Part shown: positions 25,111 through 34,888 of the stretch, piece after piece
Layout: every line of letters begins with the position of its first letter
Position numbering within the stretch: position 1 is the first letter of the stretch
From: DLAJ01 sp964655525
Lineage (GTDB): Bacteria > Bacillota > Clostridia > Lachnospirales > Lachnospiraceae
NCBI GenBank assembly: GCA_964655525.1
Contig: CAZZNE010000015.1
Location: 1 to 64,000 of the forward strand
Length of the DNA: 64,000 nt
Direction of reading: 5' to 3'
The notes under the pieces: generated by a model
The model's input: the letters and a program-made list of their open reading frames with translations, nothing else
Databases searched by the model: none
Told to the model about the DNA's origin: nothing
Translations under genes and position numbers: made by a program

Positions 25111-28100
25111 CTATCTTCCTTTCGTCAGAATTGTCTCCAAGGTTTCCAGCAGCTTGGGAATGTCGATCGGTTTCGGCACATGACCGTCCATACCCGCGTC
25201 GAACGCCCGCTGCCGATCTTCCTCAAAAGCATTGGCCGTCATTGCCACAATGGGAATCCCTGCTTTGTCAGGATCATCCATGGCACGGATGGTCCGGGCG
25301 GCCGTATAACCGTCCATCACCGGCATTTGAATGTCCATCAGGATCAGGTCGTAAGTGCCGGTCTGCGCCGTTTGTACGGCTTCAACGGCCCCAGTCCCGT
25401 CATCCGCCGTATCAACGACCATTCCGACCTCCTCCAACACCGTTTTGGCAATTTCCTGATTCAATTCGTTATCTTCCACCAAAAGTATCTTTTTGCCGAC
25501 AAGGAGCTGGGAGTGCATATCCTGTTCTTCTGTCTCTTCGCTTTCTCTGTACGGCGCCGTCAGGATTTCGCTGATTTCTGACAAGAACAGCGGTTTGGAA
25601 CAGAATGCTGTAACGCCCGCCTCTCTCGCCTCCGCCTCAATGTCAGTCCAGTCATACGCGGTCATGATGATGATTTGGGCTTCCTCCCCAACGACTCTGC
25701 GCAGCCGCCGCGCAATCTCGACCCCGTTGATATCCGGAAGCAGCCAGTCGATCAGGAACACACGGAAAGGCTCGTTCTGTTCCATGGCAAACTCCGCCCG
25801 GATCACAGCCTCCTCTCCCCGCGTCGCCCAATCAACGCTCATTCCGATGGAGGAAAGCATCTTGCTCACACTGGTACAGGTATTGGTATCGTCATCTATC
25901 ACCAGTGCCCGCAGTCCCGCCAGCTTCTCGATATGCTCCACCGTTTCCGTATCATCTTTGACACGGAAGCAGAAGGATACCACAAATTCCGATCCCTTCC
26001 CCTCCTCGCTTGTTACAGTGATCGTCCCATTCATCATGTCAACAATATTCTTTGTAATGGCAAGCCCCAGTCCTGTACCCTGGATCCCGCTGACGGTAGT
26101 GGTCTGTTCCCGCTCAAAGGGTTCGAACAGATGCTCCTGAAACTCCTTACTCATACCGATACCCGTATCCTTGATGCGGAACTGATAGGAGGCATACCCC
26201 TCCGGCGCGTCGTCCGTCTGAATGATGCGCACGCTGACCGTCCCGCCGGGTCCGGTGTATTTCATGGCGTTACTCAGAATATTCAGCAGAACCTGATTCA
26301 GGCGGAGCTTATCACAGATAATGGTCTCATTCTCAACGTCCAGTGTATCAACATCGAAGGAGAGCTGCTTTGACTTGACATCTGCCTGCACAATCGTTTT
26401 CAGGTCGTGCATGATCTCCGGCAGTCTTGCTTCGTTTTCCTCAATCTTGACCTTACCGCTTTCGATACGGCTCATATCCAATATGTCATTGATCAGACTG
26501 AGCAGGTGCTTGCTGGAGGTGAGAATCTTCCCAAGATACCCCTGCACCTGTTCCTGTTTATCAATGTGAGACACGGCCAGAGAGGTAAAGCCGATGATCG
26601 CATTCATTGGCGTCCGGATATCATGGGACATATTGTTCAGGAATGTCGTTTTCGCGATATTAGCGCGCTGCGCTTCCACCAAGGCAGTTTCTAAAACCGC
26701 CTTCTGTTCCTGTTCCCTGCGGACGATATCGTCGATGTTCCGGAAACCGAGCAGGAAAAATCCGTCCAGATCCCAGTCTCTCCCATCCGCTGACGAATGG
26801 GAGGCGCAGGTGAACTGATAGGTATGTATCCCACCGTCCACCAGTACCCGGTAGCTCCCGGAATATTCCGTACCGGTCTTCAGCTTCTCCACAACCGTAT
26901 CCAGTGCAAGCATCTCGGACAGATACTGCCGATCCTCGGGGATGACACGGTAGCTGATATAGTCTGACAGAACGTCATCATATAGTGCCTCATCCATGGA
27001 ATCATGCTCCAGCCCTGCGGCGGCATAGCCCGTTATCTTCACCGGCCGTACGGCAGCCGTCTTGGAGTTGACTCCGTAGACGTTGATATAATCGCGGCTC
27101 AACGCATTGACAATGGCCAGCTGCTGCTCCAGAGTCCGGTTAGCAAGTTCTGTGGTGCGGAGAAGCTTTTTGTTCCAGCGCGACCGCAGATAAAGAGCGA
27201 TAATCACGCAGATGACCACGGCAGCCAGCAGCGCCAATCCGATCAGCAGCTGCGGATTTGCCCGCATATACTCACTGAAGGACACGTTGCCGGGCGTGTT
27301 GGCTGTGTACATCGTGATGAACCGGCTCATGGTATCATCCGGCATCTGCCCGATGCACTTGTTCAGGATCGTAATGAGCTCATGGTCGCAGCTGCTCCTG
27401 ATATACATACTAAAGTCGAAGTGCATGGAATTGACGATGCTGTACTGCAGCGACGCTGTGGAATCGTTATTCACAAAGAACTGCGCCGTGTAGGTGTACA
27501 CATAAGTGGCATCCGCCTTTCCGTCCAAGACGGCTTGCAGGGCATTCTCTCTGGTCTGACAATTCAAAACTGCAGCGCCCCCGATCATGTCCTGCTCAAT
27601 GGCGATATCCCCCTGAAGGTCCGTTACCGCCAAAGTGTCTATCTCGCCGCTGAAATCCTTGCGGGTCACCAGTGCGATTCCGGTAGTTAGATAGGAATTT
27701 GTATAAAATCCGTTTCGCCCGATCCCATCTTTCTTCATCTGATCCTGCCGCCAGTCAATAACGACATCCACACCGTCGTTGGTCGCAAGTTCATAATATT
27801 CCGCCCGGTCACTTGGCACGACGATCTCATAAGGCAGCCCCGCCATCTCCATCAGCTCCGCAAAGTAGTCCGGCAAAATGCCCTTCAATTCGCCGTTCTC
27901 CACATAGGAGTAGGGCTTTCGGTCGCCCATGGAAGTGACGGTGATCTGTTTGCGTCCTTCAGCTACATCCCGGATATAAGCCAGCTCGCGCTCCGTAAAG
28001 GAGAGCGTCGTGGGGGAACTGTTGCCGTAATATTTATAATACAGAACGTTCGACCAGTCCCCCTCGTTGATGTTCATCTGGTCAATGGCATAATTAATCT

Positions 28101-28815
28101 CCTGCAGCAGCTCCCGATCCTCTTTTCGGACAATAGCGTAAAAATAATCCGTTTCAATGGTATCCAATGTTCTTTCGTTTTCCGTTCTTCTAAGGTTACT
28201 GGAAAGAATCGCATCAATGGTTCCATTCTGCAGATCCTCCGCCATAAGACCGGAATCCGTGTACTCCCTGATCTGGTAGGAGAATCCGTTTTCCTGCGCA
28301 AACGCTTCCAGACTCTGATTCTGACTGCTTCCGCTCAAAACACCCACTATGATACCGTCATAGGTTGCATAGTCGCCGGAGTGCCGGCTGATATTGTCGG
28401 CCCGAATAGACAGAATCGTGCTGTTTCTTCCGATTGGAACGGAGAAGGCGTATTTTTCTTCCCGTTCCGGCGTTTTTCGAGCGGACGTCACCACATCGAT
28501 TTCGCCGTTGTCCAGCATGGTGAGCATATCCTCCCAAGACCGGTCGTACCCGACGTACGAAAAATTCAGATGGGAGTATTGGGATACAAGGCTTAGGAAT
28601 TCCATGCCGTACCCGATCAGATGACCGTTCTCATCTTCCATATGATAACCGTCAAAATAAAAAACGCCCGCTTTCACCGTCCTGTTATTGTCTGACTGCT
28701 CCGCACTTGCTGTCGTAAAGTTCGATAAGAAAACTAAAAAGCACAGCAATAGACAAAGCGCCCGTTTTCTGCTGTGTGCGTATGCTGTTATCCACATATT
28801 TCGCTTTTCTTTCAT
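25111..28815 (-). CDS. Hybrid histidine kinase with two periplasmic-binding-type sensor domains
   Basis: About 1234 residues: signal or membrane segment (10-35), two SBP_bac_3-like domains (about 50-270 and 280-510), a membrane helix (LLIGLALLAAVVICVIIALY), a PAS-like region, a HisKA domain with His731 in NMSHDIRTPMNA, an HATPase domain with DTGIGMS and GTGLGLAI, then two receiver domains with Asp1023 (FLIDWLLP) and Asp1161 (LILMDIQMP). This is a multi-step phosphorelay sensor; the binding domains suggest an amino acid or related small ligand. No HPt domain or separate regulator is adjacent. ATG 28815 follows AAAGGATATGAGAAGT. Confidence 0.93.
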   Translation of the reverse strand: MKEKRNMWITAYAHSRKRALCLLLCFLVFLSNFTTASAEQSDNNRTVKAGVFYFDGYHMEDENGHLIGYGMEFLSLVSQYSHLNFSYVGYDRSWEDMLTMLDNGEIDVVTSARKTPEREEKYAFSVPIGRNSTILSIRADNISRHSGDYATYDGIIVGVLSGSSQNQSLEAFAQENGFSYQIREYTDSGLMAEDLQNGTIDAILSSNLRRTENERTLDTIETDYFYAIVRKEDRELLQEINYAIDQMNINEGDWSNVLYYKYYGNSSPTTLSFTERELAYIRDVAEGRKQITVTSMGDRKPYSYVENGELKGILPDYFAELMEMAGLPYEIVVPSDRAEYYELATNDGVDVVIDWRQDQMKKDGIGRNGFYTNSYLTTGIALVTRKDFSGEIDTLAVTDLQGDIAIEQDMIGGAAVLNCQTRENALQAVLDGKADATYVYTYTAQFFVNNDSTASLQYSIVNSMHFDFSMYIRSSCDHELITILNKCIGQMPDDTMSRFITMYTANTPGNVSFSEYMRANPQLLIGLALLAAVVICVIIALYLRSRWNKKLLRTTELANRTLEQQLAIVNALSRDYINVYGVNSKTAAVRPVKITGYAAAGLEHDSMDEALYDDVLSDYISYRVIPEDRQYLSEMLALDTVVEKLKTGTEYSGSYRVLVDGGIHTYQFTCASHSSADGRDWDLDGFFLLGFRNIDDIVRREQEQKAVLETALVEAQRANIAKTTFLNNMSHDIRTPMNAIIGFTSLAVSHIDKQEQVQGYLGKILTSSKHLLSLINDILDMSRIESGKVKIEENEARLPEIMHDLKTIVQADVKSKQLSFDVDTLDVENETIICDKLRLNQVLLNILSNAMKYTGPGGTVSVRIIQTDDAPEGYASYQFRIKDTGIGMSKEFQEHLFEPFEREQTTTVSGIQGTGLGLAITKNIVDMMNGTITVTSEEGKGSEFVVSFCFRVKDDTETVEHIEKLAGLRALVIDDDTNTCTSVSKMLSSIGMSVDWATRGEEAVIRAEFAMEQNEPFRVFLIDWLLPDINGVEIARRLRRVVGEEAQIIIMTAYDWTDIEAEAREAGVTAFCSKPLFLSEISEILTAPYRESEETEEQDMHSQLLVGKKILLVEDNELNQEIAKTVLEEVGMVVDTADDGTGAVEAVQTAQTGTYDLILMDIQMPVMDGYTAARTIRAMDDPDKAGIPIVAMTANAFEEDRQRAFDAGMDGHVPKPIDIPKLLETLETILTKGR

Positions 28816-28863
28816 ACTTCTCATATCCTTTTGAACGAATGATCATTTATCTTATGCAGATTC

Positions 28864-28892
28864 ATTGTAACAAATTTGCCTGTGTTACACAA
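28864..28892 (-). promoter_or_regulatory. Sigma-A promoter of the hybrid kinase
   Basis: Minus strand TTGTGT (28892-28887), 17-base spacer, TACAAT (28869-28864), about 50 bases before the start codon. Confidence 0.65.
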
Positions 28893-28931
28893 CCACAGTC
28901 TTTGATAAAATATGGCTCTCTGACGATATAT

Positions 28932-28968
28932 AAAATCGACAGGCTTCTTATCGAAACCTGTCGATTTT
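28932..28968 (-). terminator. Terminator of tRNA-Pro
   Basis: AAAATCGACAGG (28932-28943) and CCTGTCGATTTT (28957-28968) form a 12-bp stem directly after the tRNA 3' end. Confidence 0.85.
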
Positions 28969-28970
28969 GA

Positions 28971-29045
28971 TCGGAGTGACGTGATTCGAACACGCGGCCT
29001 CTACCTCCCTAAGATAGCGCTCTAGCCAAACTGAGCCACACCCCG
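28971..29045 (-). tRNA. tRNA-Pro (anticodon AGG)
   Basis: The acceptor stem CGGGGTG pairs with CACTCCG (one G-T pair), followed by A. The anticodon stem CTATC/GGTAG encloses TTAGGGA, giving AGG. The T-arm has GTTCGAATC. The 75-base length is normal for class I tRNA. A single gene with its own promoter and terminator. Confidence 0.95.
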
Positions 29046-29083
29046 CTTTATATTGCAGCTCCGATAGGAAACCTGCGAGTGTT

Positions 29084-29113
29084 ATTATAACGTGACCGTC
29101 GGGAAAAAGTCAA
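29084..29113 (-). promoter_or_regulatory. Sigma-A promoter of tRNA-Pro
   Basis: Minus strand TTGACT (29113-29108), 18-base spacer, perfect TATAAT (29089-29084), 38 bases before the mature tRNA end. Confidence 0.8.
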
Positions 29114-29167
29114 TAGGCAACGACGGAATTTTTGAAGCGTTTTCCTATCCCATGCGCAGGAGGGATT

Positions 29168-30082
29168 TCAAACGGTATGTCTCTTGAAAAATTCGCTCTC
29201 CTCATCGTTGCACCGCTTCGCCTCTTCCAAATGCATGTCACAATGGAACACATGCCCGATACGCTCGTCATCCCTGCTGCCGTATATATGGCATTCCGCC
29301 TCCACACCCGCGCGATGCAGCGCTTCTGTCATCGGCTCCGCTTCTTCCCGCAGATAATCATGGTATGCCGTCATGACAAATGCCGGAGGATACTGCCCGG
29401 TCAGATATTTTTTCGTATCGGTAATCGCTGCATACGCGGACGGGTCATCGCAAAAATACGTGCTGATCACAAGCTGCATCTCCTCATCACCCTTCGCATC
29501 CATGTCATAACGTCCACAGTTTAAGGCAACAGCGCGCAGATGAACGTCGGGGAAAGAAAAGCCGTACTGCTTGCGATACAGCTCCGCAAACGAAGCGTTC
29601 GTCAGCATCGCCGCGTATTGGCTTAACAGCTGGGCGCCTGCGGAATCTCCCACCGCAAACAGGCAGTCCGTCTGAATATGATGCTCTTTTCCGTGTTCTT
29701 TGATCCATGTAAATACGGCATTGACGTCCTCCAGCGCCGCCGGAAACGGATGCTCCGGCGCGAGTCTGTAATTAAAATTCACAACGGTAAAACCGCGCTC
29801 GGCAAGGCTGCAGCAATAAAACTGATAGACTTCTTTCGTCCCGTACACCCAGCCGCCGCCATGCACGGAAACGATCGTCGGTAAAAGGCCTTCCGTTCCT
29901 TTCGGATAATAAATATCCATCAGGCTCCATGTCCCGTGCTCTCCGTAACTTAAATCATTTTCCCATGCCACGCTCTGCGGTCGTTTCAGTCCCGCATCCC
30001 GCACGGCGTCGCTCTTGCCGAAACCGGTTCTGAACTCCTTCGCTTTTTTCACATACTCCGGTCTGATCTTCCGCTCTCCCAT
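29168..30082 (-). CDS. Alpha/beta hydrolase, HSL-type esterase
   Basis: About 304 residues. It has the oxyanion motif VHGGGWVYG, the nucleophile elbow GDSAG, and likely Asp and His of the triad in TAYHDYLREE and HVFHCD. This is the hormone-sensitive-lipase group of esterases acting on short acyl esters or acetylated sugars. No signal peptide. ATG 30082 follows TGGAGGAATTTGCAA; the longer open frame is not needed. Divergent from the amidase gene. Confidence 0.88.
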   Translation of the reverse strand: MGERKIRPEYVKKAKEFRTGFGKSDAVRDAGLKRPQSVAWENDLSYGEHGTWSLMDIYYPKGTEGLLPTIVSVHGGGWVYGTKEVYQFYCCSLAERGFTVVNFNYRLAPEHPFPAALEDVNAVFTWIKEHGKEHHIQTDCLFAVGDSAGAQLLSQYAAMLTNASFAELYRKQYGFSFPDVHLRAVALNCGRYDMDAKGDEEMQLVISTYFCDDPSAYAAITDTKKYLTGQYPPAFVMTAYHDYLREEAEPMTEALHRAGVEAECHIYGSRDDERIGHVFHCDMHLEEAKRCNDEESEFFKRHTV

Positions 30083-30178
30083 TTGCAAATTCCTCCATTT
30101 TCCATTGTCATGCCGGCTTCTTTTCGCTATACTTATATTATATAACCCTATTCTACCAAAGCAGAAAGGATTTTGTCT

Positions 30179-31234
30179 ATGCAAACCTTACAAATGATTA
30201 TTTTTTCCATGAAACGTTGCTTTTTTCAGTCCGTATCCATCATGCTGTGCGCCATATTGTGCGTGAGCGTTCTTGCTGCGCCCATCTGTGCAGACGCAAG
30301 GGAATCTGTCGTCGTGGTGTTGGATCCGGGACACGGCGGCAAATCGGAGGGCGCTGCCTACAACGGTATTTTTGAAAAAGATATTGATCTCTCTGTCGCG
30401 CTGATGACCGGCTATTATTTATCCCAGTTTGAAGGGATCACCGTTTACCTCACGCGGACGGACGACGTCGAAGTTTCTCTTGAGGACAGGGCTAAACTTG
30501 CCCACGACGTAAACGCTGATTTCTTTTATAGTATTCATTTTAATGCATCGGATTCTCATGCGCTTTACGGCAGTGAGGTCTGGGTATCCGCATTCGACGA
30601 ATACTATACGAAGGGCTATCAATTCGCTAAAATTCTTCTCCCCAATATGAGTTCACAGCTCGGCATCTACAGCCGCGGCTGCAAAACCCGTCTGAACTCC
30701 AAAGGCACCGATTACTATGGTGTGATCCGCATGTGTACCTCCTACGGCATCCCAAGCTGCATCATTGAGCACTGTCATATTGACAACGACTATGATTACG
30801 ATAACTATATTTCTCCCGAAATATTACAACAAATGGCCTATCAGGACGCGATCTCCATTGCGATGTATTTCGGTCTTTCCTCAAAAACGCTCGGTTTAGA
30901 CTTCTCCGATTATGAGCGTGTGCCCTGCGAAACGCCGGTACGCCATAATCCTGACACTACCCCGCCTGACTATGCCATCATTGCACCCGTCTACGCGGAT
31001 GCATCCGCAAAGACCGCAACCGTTGTGATCAATGCCTTAGACAGCAACAGCAGCATGAAATATTTTTCATATTCGCTCGATCATGGCAAAACGTGGTCTG
31101 CGCTGATCCAGTACGGCGGCGGTCCCGCCATTGTCACGATTCCGCTTCAAAACGCAAGCGACACGATCACGATCGCCGCATATAATCAATATGATTGCTA
31201 CACGATCAGCAATACCATTGACCCGATCCCTTAG
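30179..31234 (+). CDS. N-acetylmuramoyl-L-alanine amidase (Amidase_3)
   Basis: About 351 residues. A signal peptide (about 1-40, hydrophobic core SIMLCAILCVSVLAAPICA) is followed by the catalytic domain: zinc ligands in LDPGHGG, IFEKD and SIHFNAS, catalytic Glu in CIIEHCHIDN. Amidase_3 enzymes cut the amide between MurNAc and L-Ala in peptidoglycan. The C-terminal 100 residues form a separate beta domain (NALDSNSSMKYFSYSLDHGK) of unknown role. ATG 30179 follows AGAAAGGATTTTGTCT. Confidence 0.92.
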   Translation: MQTLQMIIFSMKRCFFQSVSIMLCAILCVSVLAAPICADARESVVVVLDPGHGGKSEGAAYNGIFEKDIDLSVALMTGYYLSQFEGITVYLTRTDDVEVSLEDRAKLAHDVNADFFYSIHFNASDSHALYGSEVWVSAFDEYYTKGYQFAKILLPNMSSQLGIYSRGCKTRLNSKGTDYYGVIRMCTSYGIPSCIIEHCHIDNDYDYDNYISPEILQQMAYQDAISIAMYFGLSSKTLGLDFSDYERVPCETPVRHNPDTTPPDYAIIAPVYADASAKTATVVINALDSNSSMKYFSYSLDHGKTWSALIQYGGGPAIVTIPLQNASDTITIAAYNQYDCYTISNTIDPIP

Positions 31235-31240
31235 AAACCA

Positions 31241-31274
31241 CAAATCGCGCCCAGGCGGGCGCGGTTTGTTTTTT
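31241..31274. terminator. Terminator between convergent amidase and GGDEF genes
   Basis: CAAATCGCGCCC (31241-31252) pairs with GGGCGCGGTTTG (31257-31268), followed by TTTTTT on the plus strand. It serves the amidase gene and may stop the opposing transcript too. Confidence 0.9.
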
Positions 31275-31293
31275 ATCCGCTTATCATTCGCTG

Positions 31294-32781
31294 CTATTTT
31301 ATATGTTTCTGCTGCTTTATCGCTCTCTTGTTTTCATACATCATGCGATCCGCAACATCTATGTATCCCGGATCGCTTAATTTGCAATATCCGATGGCAT
31401 AACTGATGGGGACATTGCAGGACTGGTTGTAAATCCTGCAATGCTCTGCCAATTCGCGTACAAATACTTCTGCATCTTTATCATATAAGACCGCAAATTC
31501 ATCTCCGCCCTGTCGGTATGCTTTTCCGTTTTCACCGACCGCGCCGGAAAGCAGGCCGGCAAATCCCTGCAGCATCTTATCGCCCGCCGAATGTCCCACC
31601 GTGTCATTCACGATCTTTAGGTCATTCAAATCGGCGATGATATAGGTTCCGCCGCTATTCTCTGAAAGCTTTCCCAAATCCCGCTCCAACGCGTTTCGGT
31701 TGTAAATGTGCGTCATATAGTCGATATAGGCAAACCGGCTTCCCGTCTCCGTGCAGAACCCAATGGTATTGATCATGCAATCGTGCTTCGTGGCGGCTTC
31801 CTCTTTTTGAAGGATTTTCGTTTCGATGCTCAGACTGTCCGATCCGTATTTTGCTTCCACAGCGCTTTTTACTTTATGCAGGACCGCATACGCCTTTTCC
31901 TCCGAACTGCAGATCAATGCCACGCCGTTTTCACCGATCCGGTAGCCCTGAAGCCGATGCTGCTTAATCCCCTTTTGAATGTCCATCAGGATCTGGTTAT
32001 CCTGTTTCCAATCAAAATTATTTTCCGTCTTACAAAAGCAGAGAACTGCAATGACCGTCCCCTGTTTTTCAAAATCATGCTCCTCTAAAACAGTTTCAAA
32101 GGAATATTGATGAAACAGCCCTGTTTTTTCATCCACATATTTTTCCGTATTTTCATTACTCAGTATCAGACCAAGCATGATGAGCGTAGAACAGACGATC
32201 GCCAACAAAACCTCCGGCATAAGCATCTGGATCGCGGAGGTAACAACATAGATTGGGACGGCAAGAATGATCGCCATTCTTTTTTCTCCGTCCATGGCCT
32301 CCCAGTATCGAAGGCAGTAGTACAAGATCAAAATGAGGTAGATCACAACGCTCCCATATAACGCATATGCCTTTGGTCCCAAAGAATAATCTGTGTTCGT
32401 TCCCTGAATATAGGTGATCGGCAGCACGAGAATCCCTGCTGCGGACACAAAGAACGGCAGGCTTTGGCAAACCTTTACCGTCCTTCCGAACTTCAGTTTT
32501 GTTTCCAGATAGCTCCTCATATACAAAAACAGCAAATAGATAAAACACAATATGGACAACAGATAGATGATATGGGCGATCAAATTGACCCAGTCCGGGA
32601 TCAGTTTCCTATGGTTTACCGTGTAAACCGTGATCAGGTCAAACAATGCGTTCAAAAACGCTACGCCCGTGAGTACCTGAAAAATTTTCGTAGATTTGAT
32701 CGGAATATGGGGCTTCCGATAATAAAATCCAATCATATATAGAATCAGCAAAAGGCATGTGCCCGATGTCTTTAGCAGCAT
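31294..32781 (-). CDS. Membrane GGDEF protein, probable diguanylate cyclase with two GGDEF-like domains
   Basis: 495 residues: about seven N-terminal helices (1-210), a degenerate GGDEF-like domain whose signature site reads RIGENGVALI (about 215-330), and a second domain with DYMTHIYNRNALERDL and an intact RQGGDEFAVL. The intact motif predicts cyclic-di-GMP synthesis; the upstream RxxD inhibitory site is not obvious. The degenerate copy may bind nucleotide or serve dimerisation. ATG 32781 follows GGAAAGGGAACTTGAA. It lies downstream of the GH5 gene, separated by a long hairpin. Confidence 0.88.
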   Translation of the reverse strand: MLLKTSGTCLLLILYMIGFYYRKPHIPIKSTKIFQVLTGVAFLNALFDLITVYTVNHRKLIPDWVNLIAHIIYLLSILCFIYLLFLYMRSYLETKLKFGRTVKVCQSLPFFVSAAGILVLPITYIQGTNTDYSLGPKAYALYGSVVIYLILILYYCLRYWEAMDGEKRMAIILAVPIYVVTSAIQMLMPEVLLAIVCSTLIMLGLILSNENTEKYVDEKTGLFHQYSFETVLEEHDFEKQGTVIAVLCFCKTENNFDWKQDNQILMDIQKGIKQHRLQGYRIGENGVALICSSEEKAYAVLHKVKSAVEAKYGSDSLSIETKILQKEEAATKHDCMINTIGFCTETGSRFAYIDYMTHIYNRNALERDLGKLSENSGGTYIIADLNDLKIVNDTVGHSAGDKMLQGFAGLLSGAVGENGKAYRQGGDEFAVLYDKDAEVFVRELAEHCRIYNQSCNVPISYAIGYCKLSDPGYIDVADRMMYENKRAIKQQKHIK

Positions 32782-32899
32782 TTCAAGTTCCCTTTCCTTT
32801 CACAGCACTGACCGAACAATATGTCCGCATCAAAATTCATATTGTTTCATTATATGCCGTAAACGATAAAAAAGCAAATCCATTCCTACATCCGCATAA

Positions 32900-32950
32900 A
32901 GCAGGAGCATCACGGCATAACCTATATCGTTATGTCATGATGCTCCTGCT
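32900..32950 (-). terminator. Long hairpin between GH5 and GGDEF genes
   Basis: AGCAGGAGCATCA and TGATGCTCCTGCT pair, and the stem continues inward through CATAA/TTATG with two mismatches. It lacks a clear T-run, so it may be a weak terminator or an mRNA end-protecting structure. Confidence 0.55.
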
Positions 32951-32973
32951 ATCCTTAAAGATTCCCTATCCGA

Positions 32974-34740
32974 TCAGTTCCCCGCTTTATAAGAGAACGT
33001 TACTTCAATCGTCTCAACATGTCCCAGTGTTTCGGCATCCAACAGGCAGGGCGTTGTCGCAGTCAGACTTCCGTCAATGGTTCGCGCCTCCTCCGGCACG
33101 GACGTCACCCATGCATTGTAGAGATTCGTACGCGTACAGATTCCGTCATCACTTGAGGTATAGGGCTTGCCCTTCATCTGATACGGCTCGCCGTTTATGA
33201 GGATTTCCCGGATATTGATAATATATCCCGGATACAAGGTCTCTCCGTTTCCGATCGCTAATGCGGAGAATACGACACTGTCCGCATAGCCTGCCTCCGT
33301 TCCGGTAAAGTCCAGGCTGACCGTATAAGTCCCCTCTCCCGTGATCTCCGCATCGACCGCAACGATTCCCGCGGTCTTGTCATCCGGTTTATAGACATCA
33401 CCGACACTGTACATCAGCGACCAGTCGCTGCTGTTATACATGATCCAAGCCATCGCCTCATCATCGGCAAGTCCTGCTGCCGGCTCGGACGCAGCAAGCG
33501 CTTCCGCCATGACTGTCTGCGCATTCTGCCGGATCTCATCTTTACTCATGGATTCCTGCGCCGCATAGCTGTGCGTCGTATACAATGCCGCAACCTCGCT
33601 GTCGATGATGACACAGTTATTCCGGTTATACATATTATTGCAATCCCACAATACCGGGCAATAACCGTAATAGTCGCAGTTCGCAAGGAAATTGGTCAAA
33701 TAGTCCAAAGTATTTTCTTTTAATTGGTTCGTCTGCTCGATCAGTACACCGTACTCACCAATGATCACACCGTAGCCCTGCGAAGTAAATTTCTCCAGCA
33801 TGGACAGCTTCTCGTTCTGCTCCTCATAATCCTGTGTGCTGCCCCATGTCGGCAGACTTGTATTGATACAGTAGCCGGACGGATCATAGTAATGTACAGA
33901 TAATAACAGCTTCGGGTTATCGCTGTTCATCTCATCCGTCGGCATGCTAAAGCGGCTGTCACAGGTCATGGCTATGTCCGTATTGTATCCCGCGATCAAC
34001 AGAAAACGATGCTCGTTATTCCCACCCGTCGCGCGGACTGTGTCCACGAAATTCTGGTTGATCCGTTTTACCGCCTCATAACATTCGTCCGGAGAAAGCG
34101 CTCCCGAATCCTTTGCCACATCCGTATCGTTTAAGCGGTTTCCCAGTTCCTCATTTGCCGATTCAAAGATCAAATGATCGGAGAAATTCTTGTATCGCTC
34201 TGCGATCTGCGTCCACATGGAAATATACATCTCCATCGCCTGATCCCTTGTCTCCTGCGTCGCGGAACCGAACATGCCCCACCAGCCTCCGTCCCAATGG
34301 TCGTTGACAATGACGTACATATCCGCCGCAAGCGCGTAATGAATGATCTCCTCGACGCGGTCTAAATATGCCTCATTGATGGTATAGTCCCCGTTCTCGT
34401 AATCCATCATATTGGTCCACGCCACCGGAACACGGAGCGTGTCAAATCCTGCCTCATGCATGCCCGTGACCATTTCCTGCGTCGTCTCCGGCACACCCCA
34501 ATACGTCTCGTAAGCGGAAACCTCCGCATTTGTTCCAAGCGTTGTATGCCCGTACGCCTCCATCGTATTGCCAAGGTTGATCCCGTTTCCTAACAGGTCA
34601 ACGAATTCCAAAGACGTCAGCTCCGTTCGCATCTCGCCTTTTTCCGTCTTTTCGCCGCCGCAGCCCGCAAGCATTCCTATGCCAAGCAGCATGACGCCGA
34701 ACAGACAGAGTGTTTTCCTCTTCCATGTCCCTTTGCTCAT
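32974..34740 (-). CDS. GH5 family cellulase-like lipoprotein
   Basis: 588 residues. The lipobox IGMLAGCG predicts a surface lipoprotein. The GH5 domain (about 40-390) has GINLGNTME, RVPVAWTNM, the acid/base Glu in FESANEELG, HYYDPSGYC and the nucleophile Glu in VIIGEYGV. GH5 enzymes hydrolyse beta-1,4-glucans, mannans or xyloglucan; specificity is not determined here. Residues about 440-585 form a beta-sandwich resembling a carbohydrate-binding module. Single gene with AGGAGGAGCAT before the ATG. Confidence 0.9.
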   Translation of the reverse strand: MSKGTWKRKTLCLFGVMLLGIGMLAGCGGEKTEKGEMRTELTSLEFVDLLGNGINLGNTMEAYGHTTLGTNAEVSAYETYWGVPETTQEMVTGMHEAGFDTLRVPVAWTNMMDYENGDYTINEAYLDRVEEIIHYALAADMYVIVNDHWDGGWWGMFGSATQETRDQAMEMYISMWTQIAERYKNFSDHLIFESANEELGNRLNDTDVAKDSGALSPDECYEAVKRINQNFVDTVRATGGNNEHRFLLIAGYNTDIAMTCDSRFSMPTDEMNSDNPKLLLSVHYYDPSGYCINTSLPTWGSTQDYEEQNEKLSMLEKFTSQGYGVIIGEYGVLIEQTNQLKENTLDYLTNFLANCDYYGYCPVLWDCNNMYNRNNCVIIDSEVAALYTTHSYAAQESMSKDEIRQNAQTVMAEALAASEPAAGLADDEAMAWIMYNSSDWSLMYSVGDVYKPDDKTAGIVAVDAEITGEGTYTVSLDFTGTEAGYADSVVFSALAIGNGETLYPGYIINIREILINGEPYQMKGKPYTSSDDGICTRTNLYNAWVTSVPEEARTIDGSLTATTPCLLDAETLGHVETIEVTFSYKAGN

Positions 34741-34888
34741 ATGCTCCTCCTCAAATAAAACAGTCTCATATTTGCATTATAACAGGAATCCTCCGACTCC
34801 GAAACCGCAACTTTTAGAGTTGAAATACATTTCTTTTCGATACTTTACCATTTTGCATTTCATGTCAGATCGGATTCAGCGGGATCAT

